DNA of 64,000 nt from Gemmatimonadota bacterium (GCA_022571515.1 JACZXQ010000015.1:1-64000), one strand, 5' to 3'. Numbered from the stretch's first letter, positions 35,116 to 44,101 are shown. Made by a program: numbers and translations. Notes: a model not told the origin generated them from the sequence alone.

Positions 35116-36443
35116 TACTCTCCTCGGTAGATGATCCGCCAGATGCTCCCGCCCCGGTCGTCGGAGACGTAAAGCGATCCGTCCGGTCCGACGGCGATGC
35201 CCGAGGGGCGTGCCTCCGCCCCCTGCGGGCTGATGTTTCCGCCAGCGAAACCGTCGGCGAAGACCGACCACTCACCCGTCACCCGGTCTCCCGACATCGG
35301 CACGAACACCACGTTATAGCCGGCCTGCGGGGCCGGTGCCCGGTTCCACGATCCATGGAACGCAACGAATGCTCCGCCCCAATAGCGTTCCGGGAACTGT
35401 CCTCCGTGGTAGAACACCAGTCCGTTCGGAGCCCAGTGCGCCGGGAAGCCGACGAGCGGGCTCTTCGCACTCGCACAGCGTCCGATGGCCCGGCCATCAC
35501 CCCCGTACTCGGGTCCCAGGTATTTCCTCGCAGTCTCGGGATCGTGATAGCAGTACGGCCACCCGAAGTCGTCTCCACGCTCGATCAGGACGAACTCCTC
35601 GGAGGGCTTCTCGACGCGTTGCGCTTCGGTGAACAACTCCGGCCACAACTCGTGCAAGCTGTCACGCCCGTGGATCACCCCGAACACCGACCCGGTCGCC
35701 GGATTGAGCGCCAGCGCCACGACGTTCCTGAGCCCCGTGGCGAACCGTCCGTTGCTGTTTTGGCGCTGGCGAGCCCGGGACGCGGAGAACTGCCAGATGC
35801 CTCCACGGTTCTCCAGTTGGGGACATGGGTCCACGCCTTGCGAGCCCGGCCTGCGGGACTGTGTTTGACATGCGTTGGACGGCGCGCCGATGTTGACGTA
35901 GAGATTCCCGTCCGGAGCGATAGCGATACTCTTGGCGGCGTGGTTCCGGTCTGAGGGCAGTCCCATTACGATGGTGTCGGGTGGGCCGGAGGGCCTCATG
36001 GAACCGGAGACCAACGGGTAGCGCAGCACGGCATCGTCGGGCGCGAAGTACACGTGGTCATCGTGCAGAAAAATGCCCGTTCCACCGTTCTCGCCCCACT
36101 GTTCGCGGCGGTCGGCCTTGCCGTCGCCGTTGGTGTCCCTGAGCACCATCACACCACCGGTGTGTGCGCCGCGGTCGCGGGTACGGGTGTTTCGGAGGGC
36201 GACGAATACGTCACCGTTCGGCGCCACCTCGATGTGCCGGGCGCCCATGACATCACTGGCGAACAGCAGTGCGCAAAACCCGTCGGGCAAGGTCAGGCCC
36301 GCATTGTCCGGATCGCACTCAATGGTCTGCGGAGCAGGATACCGAAAGTCGATCAATGTGACTGCGCCCGCCCAGGTCGCTCCAAACAGGAGCCCGATGA
36401 GCGAGAGAGCCAGGACCACTCGGGTCCGATGCCATATGCTCAT
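35115..36443 (-). CDS. PQQ-dependent sugar dehydrogenase-like (glucose/sorbosone dehydrogenase fold), secreted
   Basis: About 442 aa. Signal peptide VVLALSLIGLLFGATWAGA. Six-bladed beta-propeller blocks typical of sorbosone/aldose dehydrogenases: HIEVAPNGDVFVALRNTR, SIAIAPDGNLYVNIGAPSN, FATGLRNVVALALNP, ERGDDFGWPYCYHD, GFPAHWAPNGLVFYHG and GIAVGPDGSLYVSDDRGG. Oxidises sugars or similar alcohols in the periplasm if PQQ is available; no PQQ genes are nearby. The ATG at 36443 has GGAGGGATTC before it; frames upstream to 36458 are unlikely. Confidence 0.85.
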   Translation of the reverse strand: MSIWHRTRVVLALSLIGLLFGATWAGAVTLIDFRYPAPQTIECDPDNAGLTLPDGFCALLFASDVMGARHIEVAPNGDVFVALRNTRTRDRGAHTGGVMVLRDTNGDGKADRREQWGENGGTGIFLHDDHVYFAPDDAVLRYPLVSGSMRPSGPPDTIVMGLPSDRNHAAKSIAIAPDGNLYVNIGAPSNACQTQSRRPGSQGVDPCPQLENRGGIWQFSASRARQRQNSNGRFATGLRNVVALALNPATGSVFGVIHGRDSLHELWPELFTEAQRVEKPSEEFVLIERGDDFGWPYCYHDPETARKYLGPEYGGDGRAIGRCASAKSPLVGFPAHWAPNGLVFYHGGQFPERYWGGAFVAFHGSWNRAPAPQAGYNVVFVPMSGDRVTGEWSVFADGFAGGNISPQGAEARPSGIAVGPDGSLYVSDDRGGSIWRIIYRGE

Positions 36444-36566
36444 GAATCCCTCCATCATCCGCTGTACTTACTGCGACGGGCCTCTAAGGGCCGCCGCGTA
36501 TGATTCGCGCGGGAAACCTACGGGGCACCATGCCGGCGTGACAGGCTCGGAGGGTCGCTACAACAA

Positions 36567-37094
36567 TTAACGCCTCGCCGGATCGCCTAGCGCCTTTTTG
36601 ATCTCCTCGGGGACCCTGATAGGCTGGCGCCCCTCTCCGATCCATACCGCCACGACACGGGCCTCCGCTACCAGATCCGCCGCGCTGCCCTCTTCTTGCG
36701 GGTCCCTCCAGGCCTCCTGAAGGATGATCGTTGCGGAGCGCCGGTGCCTGTCCACCCAGGTCTTGATGCGAAGCTCGTCTCCCAAGCGCACCTCACTCCG
36801 AAAGTCCACCTCGATCCGGACGACATGTACCTCCCAGCCCCTCGCCTGCAGGGCGTCGTGCGAGAAGCCGCCCGCGGCTAGGGCCTCCCAGCGTGCCTGC
36901 TCGAAATAATTCAGGTACACCGAGTGGTTGATGTGCCCGAACGAGTCCAGCTCGTATGGGCGACAGGTGATCCTGGTCTCGAAACTCTTCAGTGGGTCGC
37001 TCCACGGGTTCAGGCGACTCAGCGTGCGACGAACGCGAGTATTACCATGCGGCCCACCGTTCGCGCCAGCCTTGGCGCCCCGAGTGTCATCCAC
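36567..37094 (-). CDS. Acyl-CoA thioesterase (4HBT/YbgC-like hotdog)
   Basis: 175 aa. The hotdog signature is CRPYELDSFGHINHSVYLNY followed by FEQARWEAL, with the catalytic aspartate at the D in ELD; then VEVDFRSEVRLGDELRIKT-like beta strands. Hydrolyses acyl-CoA thioesters; substrate unknown. The first 35 residues before LKSFETRI are low-complexity, so the true start may be further inside. Divergent from the molybdate transporter 41 nt away. Confidence 0.82.
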   Translation of the reverse strand: MDDTRGAKAGANGGPHGNTRVRRTLSRLNPWSDPLKSFETRITCRPYELDSFGHINHSVYLNYFEQARWEALAAGGFSHDALQARGWEVHVVRIEVDFRSEVRLGDELRIKTWVDRHRRSATIILQEAWRDPQEEGSAADLVAEARVVAVWIGEGRQPIRVPEEIKKALGDPARR

Positions 37095-37135
37095 TGCTTG
37101 ATCGGCTGGGAAGCCGGCCCTAACCTCCGGCCCTG

Positions 37136-38647
37136 ATGATCAACGCGCTCGGACTCTTTTTGTTGCTCCTGACTCCTCGGGTCGCCGGACCGGTGAACGG
37201 CCCGCTCCACCCGGTGCGTGCGGAAGTGCAGGATCCGGAGCCCCTCCTCGTGCTCGCCGCCTCGAGTCTGCAAGACGTACTACCGACGGTCGCCAATGCC
37301 TGGCGTGAGGCCGGCGGTGGCAATGTCAGATTCAGCTTCGACGCTACATCGCGGCTGGCACCGCAGATCCTGAGAGGTGCTCCCGCCGACGTCTTCATCT
37401 CGGCCGACCACGAGTGGATGAACTGGCTGCGGGAGCAAGACGTCGTCGTTGCGTCCGAAATCGTCAACGTGGCTGCCAACCGGTTGGTCTTCGTGGTTCC
37501 GGCTTCGGCGGACGCTCCACCACGGGACCTCCGCGCCCTAGGGGCTCGCCCGACCATGCGCATCGCTATGGCAGGCGAGAACGTGCCGGCTGGCCGCTAC
37601 GGTACCGCCGCGCTTCAGGCAGCCGGCTTGTGGGATGTTCTCGAAGGGCGGGTGGTGAGGGGGGGGAGTGTGCGTGGCACCCTGGAGTGGGTGGCGCGCG
37701 GCGAGGTGGACGGGGGCGTGGTTTACGAAACGGACGCGCTGGCTGAACCGCGTGTAAGGCTCGCGTTCGCTTTCGACGAGAACACGTATCCTCCCGTGGT
37801 CTATCCTGGCGCGGTGATCGGACGATCCGAGCGGCCGGCGGCGGCGCGCGCGTTTCTGGACTTCATGGCCGGGGCCGAGGGAGCTGCGCTGTTTGGCGCC
37901 GCCGGTTTCCAGGTGGGCCCGCCAGACTTCAGCGTGAGCAACGTGACGACCGCCACACTACCGAACCCGGTTTCCGCGGTGAGATTGTCGTTCCTGGTGG
38001 CGTTGGCGGCCGTGGCTTTGGGCCTCGTGCCGGCTATCGGCGCGGGCTGGCTGCTCGCGAGGCGTGACTTTCCTGGGCGAGGCCTGTTGAGCACCGTGCT
38101 GCTGGCCCCCCTCGTCATTCCACCGGTCGTCACGGGCTTCTTGCTGCTCAGTATTCTGGGCGCGCAATCTCCGATCGGACGCGCGCTGGCTGCGGTCGGC
38201 CTCTCGGTTCCCTTCACTCTGCTCGGTGCGACGCTTGCGGCGCTCGTGGTGGGCTTCCCACTCTACGTGGTCGCTGTGAGGGGCGCGTTCGAGGTGGTGG
38301 ATCCGCATCTCGAGGAACTCTCGTGGACGCTCGGCATCCCTCCCAGGCAAACCTTCCTCCGGGTTTCCTTGCCCCTGGCGCTCCCAGGCATCGCGGCCGG
38401 TGCGCTCCTCGCGTTCGCCCGAGCGCTCGGAGAGTTCGGCGCTACGGTCGTGTTGGCCGGAAACGTCGAAGGACAGACGCGCACCATTGCCCTCGCCGTA
38501 TACGCGCTCCTCGAATCCCCCTCCGGCCGTGGAGCTATCTGGGTCCTGGTCGGGGCCAGCGTCGTGCTCTCGCTCGCGGCCCTGATGGGGTTCGAGGCGC
38601 TGACCAGGCGACAGCGAAGGCTGCTGGAGGATCGCCGTGGACGGTAA
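37136..38647 (+). CDS. modAB: Fused molybdate-binding protein and permease (ModA-ModB)
   Basis: 503 aa. Residues 1-30 form a signal/anchor. Residues about 38-260 are ModA-like: LLVLAASSLQDVLPTVANAW, FSFDATSRLAPQILRGAPADV, VNVAANRLVFVVP and GAVIGRSERPAAARAFLDFM. Residues about 280-495 are a ModB permease with TM helices and the EAA loop LEELSWTLGIPPRQTFLRVSLP. The join is FQVGPPDFSVSNVTTATLPN with no stop or start codon. In most bacteria modA and modB are separate genes. Imports molybdate (or tungstate) with the ATPase encoded next, whose start overlaps by 11 nt. Confidence 0.88.
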   Translation: MINALGLFLLLLTPRVAGPVNGPLHPVRAEVQDPEPLLVLAASSLQDVLPTVANAWREAGGGNVRFSFDATSRLAPQILRGAPADVFISADHEWMNWLREQDVVVASEIVNVAANRLVFVVPASADAPPRDLRALGARPTMRIAMAGENVPAGRYGTAALQAAGLWDVLEGRVVRGGSVRGTLEWVARGEVDGGVVYETDALAEPRVRLAFAFDENTYPPVVYPGAVIGRSERPAAARAFLDFMAGAEGAALFGAAGFQVGPPDFSVSNVTTATLPNPVSAVRLSFLVALAAVALGLVPAIGAGWLLARRDFPGRGLLSTVLLAPLVIPPVVTGFLLLSILGAQSPIGRALAAVGLSVPFTLLGATLAALVVGFPLYVVAVRGAFEVVDPHLEELSWTLGIPPRQTFLRVSLPLALPGIAAGALLAFARALGEFGATVVLAGNVEGQTRTIALAVYALLESPSGRGAIWVLVGASVVLSLAALMGFEALTRRQRRLLEDRRGR

Positions 38648-39290
38648 CGCAAACCTGCTGGAAGCGAGCGTCCGTCTTCCGCTGGACGCGGTGGAGTTGG
38701 ATGTGAGCATCGACACAGTGTCCACCGCGGTCGCGATCGTCGGCCCGTCCGGGGCGGGAAAGAGCACGCTTCTCAGGATTCTGGCCGGGGTCGAACGGCG
38801 GGCCCAAGGCACGGTGCGTTTCAGAGGAGAGACGTGGCAGGACTCCGAAAAGGGAGTGTGGATGCCGCCGTGGAAGCGGGGTGTGGGTTGGGTGCCGCAG
38901 GACGAGTTGCTCTTCCCCCACCTCTCGGTTAGCGAAAATCTCGGGTATGCCGGCGCTTCGGATGCGGCGATCGACGAGATGGCCAGGTTACTGTCGGTGG
39001 ACCATCTTTCGAGCCGCCGGCCTCGCTACTTGTCAGGTGGCGAGAGGCAACGTGTCGCCCTGGGCAGGGCCCTGTTGGCGAGCCCGAGGATTCTGCTGCT
39101 CGACGAACCGTTCTCTGCGCTCGACCGGGTGCTGCGCCGAGAGGTGGTCGAGAAGGTCAGTTCCCTGGCCCGTGATAGATCCATCCCCCTCGTCTTGGTG
39201 AGCCATGATGAGACGGACGCCGAGCTCATGGCCGACGAGCGGTGGATCTTGAACGGTGGTGTGCTCACAAAAGAGGCGGCCGGGCGGTAG
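38637..39290 (+). CDS. modC: Molybdate/sulfate-type ABC transporter ATP-binding protein
   Basis: 217 aa from a GTG at 38637. Walker A GPSGAGKST, Q-loop VPQDELLF, signature LSGGERQRVALGRALL, Walker B ILLLDEPFSALD, H-loop SHDE. It lacks the C-terminal MOP domain of typical 350-aa ModC, so molybdate feedback on the transporter is probably missing. Overlaps the end of modAB. The N-terminus (LEASVRLPLDAVELDVSI) replaces the usual beta strands. Sulfate or tungstate transport is possible but ModAB supports molybdate. Confidence 0.88.
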   Translation: MDGNANLLEASVRLPLDAVELDVSIDTVSTAVAIVGPSGAGKSTLLRILAGVERRAQGTVRFRGETWQDSEKGVWMPPWKRGVGWVPQDELLFPHLSVSENLGYAGASDAAIDEMARLLSVDHLSSRRPRYLSGGERQRVALGRALLASPRILLLDEPFSALDRVLRREVVEKVSSLARDRSIPLVLVSHDETDAELMADERWILNGGVLTKEAAGR

Positions 39291-39311
39291 GGCGTAGCGC
39301 CCCGGGCTACT

Positions 39312-39707
39312 TCAGCCGTCCAATAGGGAGCGAACCCGCTCTGCCAGAGTCCGCCGCTCGAAAGGCTTTTGCACGAACGAGAGACCGGCCCCATGCGTTC
39401 CGTGATCCTCCAGCACCTCGTCGGTCATGTACCCCGACATGTAGAGGATGGGCACGTTGGGCCTCAAGGCCGCGATTTCAGTGGCTATCGTCATGCCTGA
39501 GGTGGGAGGTATCACGAGGTCGGTCAGCAGGAGATCGAACTCGAATTCGCGGGCCATGCGAAGAGCGTCCTCGGCGGTGCTCGCCGAAAAAACCGTGTAC
39601 CCCAGCTCCTCGAGAATTCGGCTCACGATGGAGAGCACGGCCTCCTGATCATCCACGATCAGGATGCGCTCGGAGCCCCCGGGCACCTCCTGATCTTCCA
39701 TGGTCAT
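39312..39707 (-). CDS. Single-domain response regulator (CheY-like receiver)
   Basis: 131 aa. Receiver domain with acidic IVDDQEAV, phosphoacceptor aspartate in LLLTDLVIPP, threonine/serine in YMSGY and lysine in FVQKPFERR. The EILYMSGY-type form resembles receivers attached to hybrid kinases. No output domain, so it probably passes phosphate or acts on a partner protein. The start ATG overlaps a short upstream frame (TGA at 39704-39706). Convergent with modC 22 nt away. Confidence 0.88.
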   Translation of the reverse strand: MTMEDQEVPGGSERILIVDDQEAVLSIVSRILEELGYTVFSASTAEDALRMAREFEFDLLLTDLVIPPTSGMTIATEIAALRPNVPILYMSGYMTDEVLEDHGTHGAGLSFVQKPFERRTLAERVRSLLDG

Positions 39708-39913
39708 ACCTCGGTGAGGGGACGTCCCACGGGTGCGTCATCAATCGGTACGCCGTCGCCCACCGTGCGTTCCTCATCCCAGATGGGCTTCTCGAGTCGA
39801 ACGGCCAATCGGACGATCCTCGGTCCGGGACCGCGTGAGGGCGATGAGCACGCTCATCACGCCGTTCTCCAAAATAATCCCGGCCTGACGGAGTTACCCC
39901 CCCAAAAACTCTC
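39708..39913 (-). other. 206-bp gap with a possible short coupled frame
   Basis: On the minus strand a frame reads RIVRLAVRLEKPIWDEERTV, then GDGVPIDDAPVGRPLTEV, and ends with a TGA overlapping the receiver's ATG (ATGA). It has no ATG or GTG start (a TTG is possible) and is closed upstream by TGA. It could be the tail of a decayed gene. Another frame, starting ATG near 39858, reads MSVLIALTRSRTEDRPIGRS and stops after seven more codons. Neither is convincing. Confidence 0.25.
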
Positions 39914-40864
39914 TCAGATTGGTACGACGATACGGAGTGCTTTGGGAACCGCTTCGATCACCACCTCCGGACCTTCCGCCTGCCAGACGTCACCATCCAC
40001 TTCGTATTTCGGGGCCGTCTCGAACCTGAGGACGAAGCCTGTGTCCCGGCGTGTATGGACCTTGGGCGAGAGCACGTGGCGCCCAGTGGAGGCCTGGTGA
40101 AACAGGGCAGCGCGAGCCAGCGCGTTTGCGTCCCCGATGGCGCAGGCGTCCAGCATGCCATCCGCCAACTCAGCGGCAGGTGCGATCAGGATGGCGCCGC
40201 CGAAGAACGGCCCGTTCGACACGGTGACCATGAGGTACCGACCATCGACGCCGGGTTCGCGGTCCGGTGTCAGCGTTAGTGGCACGGCGCGGAAGGTGAA
40301 CAGTTGGCGGAGCGCCGTCACCTTGTAGAGGAGTGGACCTTTCAGGAAGCGAACTCCGCTGCTGGCTTCGATCACGGCGACATCGAACCCGAAGCCCACC
40401 ACGTTGATGAAGTATCTCGGACCCGTGGTGCCCGGCGTCTTGAGGCCGGCCGCCGTGCGCGAGCCGGCACTCGTCACGCGACCGGCGTCCACCCGAACCA
40501 CACGCCCCTCGGCCAAGGTGCGCACGGCGTCCTCGGGGGTGCGGGTCGAGAGGCCGAAGTTGCGACCGAAGTCGTTGCCGGTCCCGGCTGCGAGTATGCC
40601 GAGCGCCACATCGTCACGACCCGAGGCGATGATTCGGTCGGCGACGCTGCCCCATGTGCCGTCGCCCCCAACTGCGACGATCAACTCGAAGCCGTCCTGA
40701 AGAGCCTGCTCGGCGAGCACGCTCTCTTCCCCGGGGAGGGTCGTTATGCCGTGGTGGAAACCAGGCAGGTGCGTCTCGAGGAGGGAGAGGTAACGGTCCA
40801 TGCGGCCCGCACCGCGGCCACGCCCCGAGGCGGGATTGAAAACAACGAAGGCCCGTCTTGGCAT
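39914..40864 (-). CDS. Diacylglycerol/sphingosine kinase family lipid kinase
   Basis: 316 aa. DAGK catalytic domain: FVVFNPASGRGRG at the start, VAVGGDGTWGSVADRI (GGDGT nucleotide motif), ILAAGTGNDFGRNFG, and the C-terminal beta-sandwich with EVDGDVWQAEGPEVVI. Phosphorylates diacylglycerol or related lipids at the membrane. Its neighbourhood includes an alpha-oxoamine synthase, so a sphingoid-type substrate is thinkable but unproven. Confidence 0.88.
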   Translation of the reverse strand: MPRRAFVVFNPASGRGRGAGRMDRYLSLLETHLPGFHHGITTLPGEESVLAEQALQDGFELIVAVGGDGTWGSVADRIIASGRDDVALGILAAGTGNDFGRNFGLSTRTPEDAVRTLAEGRVVRVDAGRVTSAGSRTAAGLKTPGTTGPRYFINVVGFGFDVAVIEASSGVRFLKGPLLYKVTALRQLFTFRAVPLTLTPDREPGVDGRYLMVTVSNGPFFGGAILIAPAAELADGMLDACAIGDANALARAALFHQASTGRHVLSPKVHTRRDTGFVLRFETAPKYEVDGDVWQAEGPEVVIEAVPKALRIVVPI

Positions 40865-40883
40865 CGTCTACCCAAGAGCGCCT

Positions 40884-41555
40884 CTAGAGGCTTCTCAGAG
40901 GAGTGAACTTCTCGACGCCCTTCTTCAACCACTGCTCCCTGAACGGGTAGTCGTTAACCTCGTCGAGGGTGAGCCCTTTGGTCATCTCGTGCTCGTAAAG
41001 CGTTAGCGAGCCTCGCTCGAACTCGTGCTCGCTGTAGCCTTCGCCTTCCATCGTGACGTGCGACACGAAGTCGCCCTCGTCATCCGACATGAAGGTGTGG
41101 AACAGCATCTCGGTGGCCTCGAACTTGTAGCTTGTCGCCGTCATGTCGAGGATCGGATCCCCGCCCGCACCGACAGAGATGTCGATGCACTCGTCCCCCT
41201 CCTTGAACGTCACCTCGATGTCCTGCATGAGGTGGGGGAGGCGCCAGCGATCGATTCCCTCGCGCCGAGACGGCTCGGTCGTAGTGCCCACCAGAAAGGG
41301 GAAAAGCGCGGCCTTTGGGAGGCGCTCGCCAGGTGTGAGCCGAGGTGGGACCAGGATCGCCAGTACGGCCTCCTGATAGATTCCGCCGTCACCCTTGTAG
41401 AAATCGAACGCCGTGACAGACAGGATGCTTCGCTCGTGCTGTACTTCCAACGGCTGGAGGTGTGCCGGGAGAAGCCGCCTCGCATCTGAGGTGGGCATCT
41501 CGAAAAGGCAGTTTACCCCGTTGTTGAAGTAATAGTGTCCGACGTCTGCGGGCAT
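40884..41555 (-). CDS. Acetoacetate decarboxylase-like protein
   Basis: 223 aa. The overall pattern resembles the ADC fold: HYYFNNGVNCLFEMPTSDAR (like the usual start with a bound substrate patch), LPAHLQPLEV, FPFLVGTTTEPSRREG, then WRLPHLMQDIEVTFKEGDE. In true acetoacetate decarboxylases the segment G-x-P-K-x-x-x-x-x-E supplies the Schiff-base lysine; here it reads LPHLMQDIE, without lysine. So decarboxylation by that mechanism is unlikely. The start overlaps the end of the upstream alpha-oxoamine synthase gene by 43 nt. Family placement is by eye. Confidence 0.5.
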   Translation of the reverse strand: MPADVGHYYFNNGVNCLFEMPTSDARRLLPAHLQPLEVQHERSILSVTAFDFYKGDGGIYQEAVLAILVPPRLTPGERLPKAALFPFLVGTTTEPSRREGIDRWRLPHLMQDIEVTFKEGDECIDISVGAGGDPILDMTATSYKFEATEMLFHTFMSDDEGDFVSHVTMEGEGYSEHEFERGSLTLYEHEMTKGLTLDEVNDYPFREQWLKKGVEKFTPLRSL

Positions 41556-42859
41556 ATCCCGTATCTCTCCAATACTCGTGTGATGATGCGTGCGCCTTGC
41601 TCCAACTCTTCGCGGGAGTGCGCCGCGGAAATAGACATCCTGAAACGTGATTTGTGCTTCGGTACAGCCGGGTATTGGACCGGGTTGATGTAGACGCCGT
41701 CACGCATCAGCGCCTCACCGATCTCGAGGACACGGGCATCGTCGTTCACCAAGATGGGGACCACCTGGGACTCGGAATTCCCGACCGGAACACCGCCTTG
41801 GTTCAGCAGGCTGTGCATATATTCGACGTTCGCCCACAGGCGCTGACGCAACTCGGGTTCGGCCTCGAAAATTTCTAAGGCCTTCAGGATCCCAGCGGCG
41901 ACCACAGGGCTGATTCCGCACGAGAAGAAGCGCGAACGTGAGAAGCCGCGCAGGTAGTCGATGAGGGCCTTCGATCCGGCGACGAAGCCACCCTGGCCAC
42001 CAAGACTCTTCGAGAAAGTCCCGATGTGGATGTCGACCTCGTCGTCCAGTCCGAAGTGCTCGGCCACGCCGCGGCCTCTCTCGCCGTAAATAAACGTGGA
42101 GTGAGCTTCGTCGATCAGGACGCGCGCGCCATGCCGCTTGGAGACCTCGAGAATCTCAGGCAGCACGGCGATGTCGCCGTCCATGGAGTACACGCCTTCG
42201 ACGATCACCAACTTCTTGCCGTCGAAGCGCTTCAGCTTGCGCTCCAGGTCCTCGACCTTGTTGTGCCGGAAAAAGCGTGAATTTGCTTTGGACAGAATCA
42301 TTCCGTCCACCACGCTGGCGTGGGCGTACTGGTCCGCGACGATGAGATCACCCGGGCGCATGAGGCCTGCGATCACCCCGAGGTTGGCACTGTAGCCCGT
42401 GGGGAAGATCAGGACCGCCTCTTTGCCCTTGAACACCGCGAGGCGTTCGGCCAGTTGGTAGTGGATCTCCATGGAGCCGCTCAAGACGGGTGATCCCGAG
42501 GCGCCGTTACCGTAGAGGTGCGTCGCCTCGATGACAGCTTCCTTCACCTCCGGTCGATACGAGAGGCCGAGGTAGTTGTACGAGGCGAAATTCAACAGGT
42601 CGTGATGGATCTGCCCTGTCTTGGTGTCCCGTATGTCGACGCGGGTCTTGGGAGCCCCCTGCATCGGAAGGCCGTAGAGGTAGTATCCGGCCGGATGGGA
42701 CTCGGCCCACCACTCGGAAAACGGCTCCAGCATCGCGAACGCGTCATCGCCGGAGCCAAAATAAAAGTTCGTGTAGTCATACTGCATCGCCGAGGGTACC
42801 TGTCCCCCCTCGGCGGCGGCCGGACGATCCTCCGGCGCTTCAGACTCGACTACACTCAC
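41513..42859 (-). CDS. PLP-dependent alpha-oxoamine synthase (serine palmitoyltransferase/KBL/AONS family)
   Basis: 448 aa. Fold-type I PLP enzyme: NFASYNYLGLSYRPEVKEA, GNGASGSPVLSG, VLIDEAHSTFIYGERGRGV (PLP Asp/His) and the PLP-lysine loop GTFSKSLGGQGGF. An N-terminal extension of about 90 residues (YDYTNFYFGSGDDAFAML) is longer than in AONS or KBL and resembles membrane-associated serine palmitoyltransferases. Condenses an amino acid with an acyl-CoA. GTG start at 42859 with AGGAAGG 6 nt upstream. Coupled to the decarboxylase-like gene. Biotin synthesis is less likely because no bio genes are adjacent. Confidence 0.82.
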   Translation of the reverse strand: MSVVESEAPEDRPAAAEGGQVPSAMQYDYTNFYFGSGDDAFAMLEPFSEWWAESHPAGYYLYGLPMQGAPKTRVDIRDTKTGQIHHDLLNFASYNYLGLSYRPEVKEAVIEATHLYGNGASGSPVLSGSMEIHYQLAERLAVFKGKEAVLIFPTGYSANLGVIAGLMRPGDLIVADQYAHASVVDGMILSKANSRFFRHNKVEDLERKLKRFDGKKLVIVEGVYSMDGDIAVLPEILEVSKRHGARVLIDEAHSTFIYGERGRGVAEHFGLDDEVDIHIGTFSKSLGGQGGFVAGSKALIDYLRGFSRSRFFSCGISPVVAAGILKALEIFEAEPELRQRLWANVEYMHSLLNQGGVPVGNSESQVVPILVNDDARVLEIGEALMRDGVYINPVQYPAVPKHKSRFRMSISAAHSREELEQGARIITRVLERYGICPQTSDTITSTTG

Positions 42860-43152
42860 GTTGTGCCTTCCTGGTTAGCCTCATGTACGGTACTTAGCCA
42901 TATAAAGTATGCTTGAAGCCCGGAAGATCCAGCGTTTGTGGCATGCGGTTCGGCGTAGGGAGAATAGAGATCCCGGTGAGGTGCCCGATGATCCCAGCCG
43001 GGGCTCGGGAACAGGTCCTTCCTTGCCCGATCCCCATGGGCCTGTGAGAATACCCGGAGCTGCCCGAATTCGTAGCCAAGCCGGTCCGCTGTGCATGCAT
43101 TGATCGAAGATGCGCTCACGGTCCACCGAGGTGGCGTCCACACGCCGGAGTG
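42860..43152. other. Divergent intergenic region
   Basis: 293 bp between the oxoamine synthase and the squalene/phytoene synthase genes. An AT-rich patch at 42895-42915 (minus strand ATACTTTATATGG) is a plausible promoter for the oxoamine synthase. Short frames are shadows; nothing else stands out. Confidence 0.4.
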
Positions 43153-44094
43153 ATGCCCTTGGATTTCGCACGCCTCCACGAGTTGCTGGAGCGCACGAGC
43201 AGAACCTTCGCACTCTGTATTCCGCGTCTTCCGGAGCCAACGCGGCTCGAGGTGACGGTGGCGTACCTGTTGTTTCGAATCGCGGACACTTTCGAGGACG
43301 CTACCGGGTGGAGCGGAGCGGAACAACGTGAAGCCCTGGCGGCATTCACGGCGCTGCTGAGCGAGCCCTCCTCCGACCGGGCAGCTGAGCTAGCTGACAC
43401 CTGGACGCGGAATCCTCCGGTCGAGAATGAGGCTTACGAAGAGTTGCTGCGGGAGACCCCCGGCATCGTCGCGACGCTGGACACGCTCCGCCCGGGAGCC
43501 CGCGCGGCCATTTGCCATCACGTGACTCGCACGGCGGAGGGCATGGCGGATTTTGTGAACCCGTCCGCGGACACCACTCCGACCGAGATCGTAGACCTGG
43601 AGGGACTGAGGGCGTACTGCTACATCGTCGCCGGGATCGTGGGAGAGATGCTCACGGATCTGTTCCTCCTGAATGGAGACCAACTCGCTCCCGTAGCTCA
43701 GGCCCTCCGAGACCGGGCCGCGGCGTTTGGCGAAGGCCTGCAGCTGACCAACATTCTGAAGGACGCCGGCGACGACGAGCAGGAGGGTCGTATGTTCCTC
43801 CCTCGAGGCTTGGAGCGCTCCCGCGTGTTCGATGTCGCCCGTGATGATCTGAGAATCGCTCGCGAGTACACCGGCATCCTCCAGGACGCCGGCGCCGAGC
43901 CGGGGCTCATCGCGTTCAACGCACTTCCCGTTGCCATGGCCGAGGCGACTCTAGACCGGGTGGAACGTGACGGGCCGGGGTCCAAGATCACCCGCCTCCA
44001 GGTTGCTGCGATCATCGGCAAGATCGACGGAGCGATCAAACTGGGGAGGCGCATCTTTCCGGAGGCGTCAGTGCCGAGCCCGGAGCAGGCCTGA
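43153..44094 (+). CDS. Squalene/phytoene synthase family protein
   Basis: About 313 aa. Trans-prenyltransferase with aspartate-rich motifs: DTFED at residues 45-49, and the second motif GEGLQLTNILKDAGDDEQEG with downstream RMFLP. Between them lies YCYIVAGIVGEMLTDLF. Joins two C15 or C20 prenyl diphosphates head to head to give squalene, presqualene or phytoene; the product cannot be called. No phytoene desaturase or hopanoid cyclase is adjacent. GTG at 43150 is an alternative start. Confidence 0.88.
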   Translation: MPLDFARLHELLERTSRTFALCIPRLPEPTRLEVTVAYLLFRIADTFEDATGWSGAEQREALAAFTALLSEPSSDRAAELADTWTRNPPVENEAYEELLRETPGIVATLDTLRPGARAAICHHVTRTAEGMADFVNPSADTTPTEIVDLEGLRAYCYIVAGIVGEMLTDLFLLNGDQLAPVAQALRDRAAAFGEGLQLTNILKDAGDDEQEGRMFLPRGLERSRVFDVARDDLRIAREYTGILQDAGAEPGLIAFNALPVAMAEATLDRVERDGPGSKITRLQVAAIIGKIDGAIKLGRRIFPEASVPSPEQA

Positions 44095-44101
44095 TCCGTC
44101 C

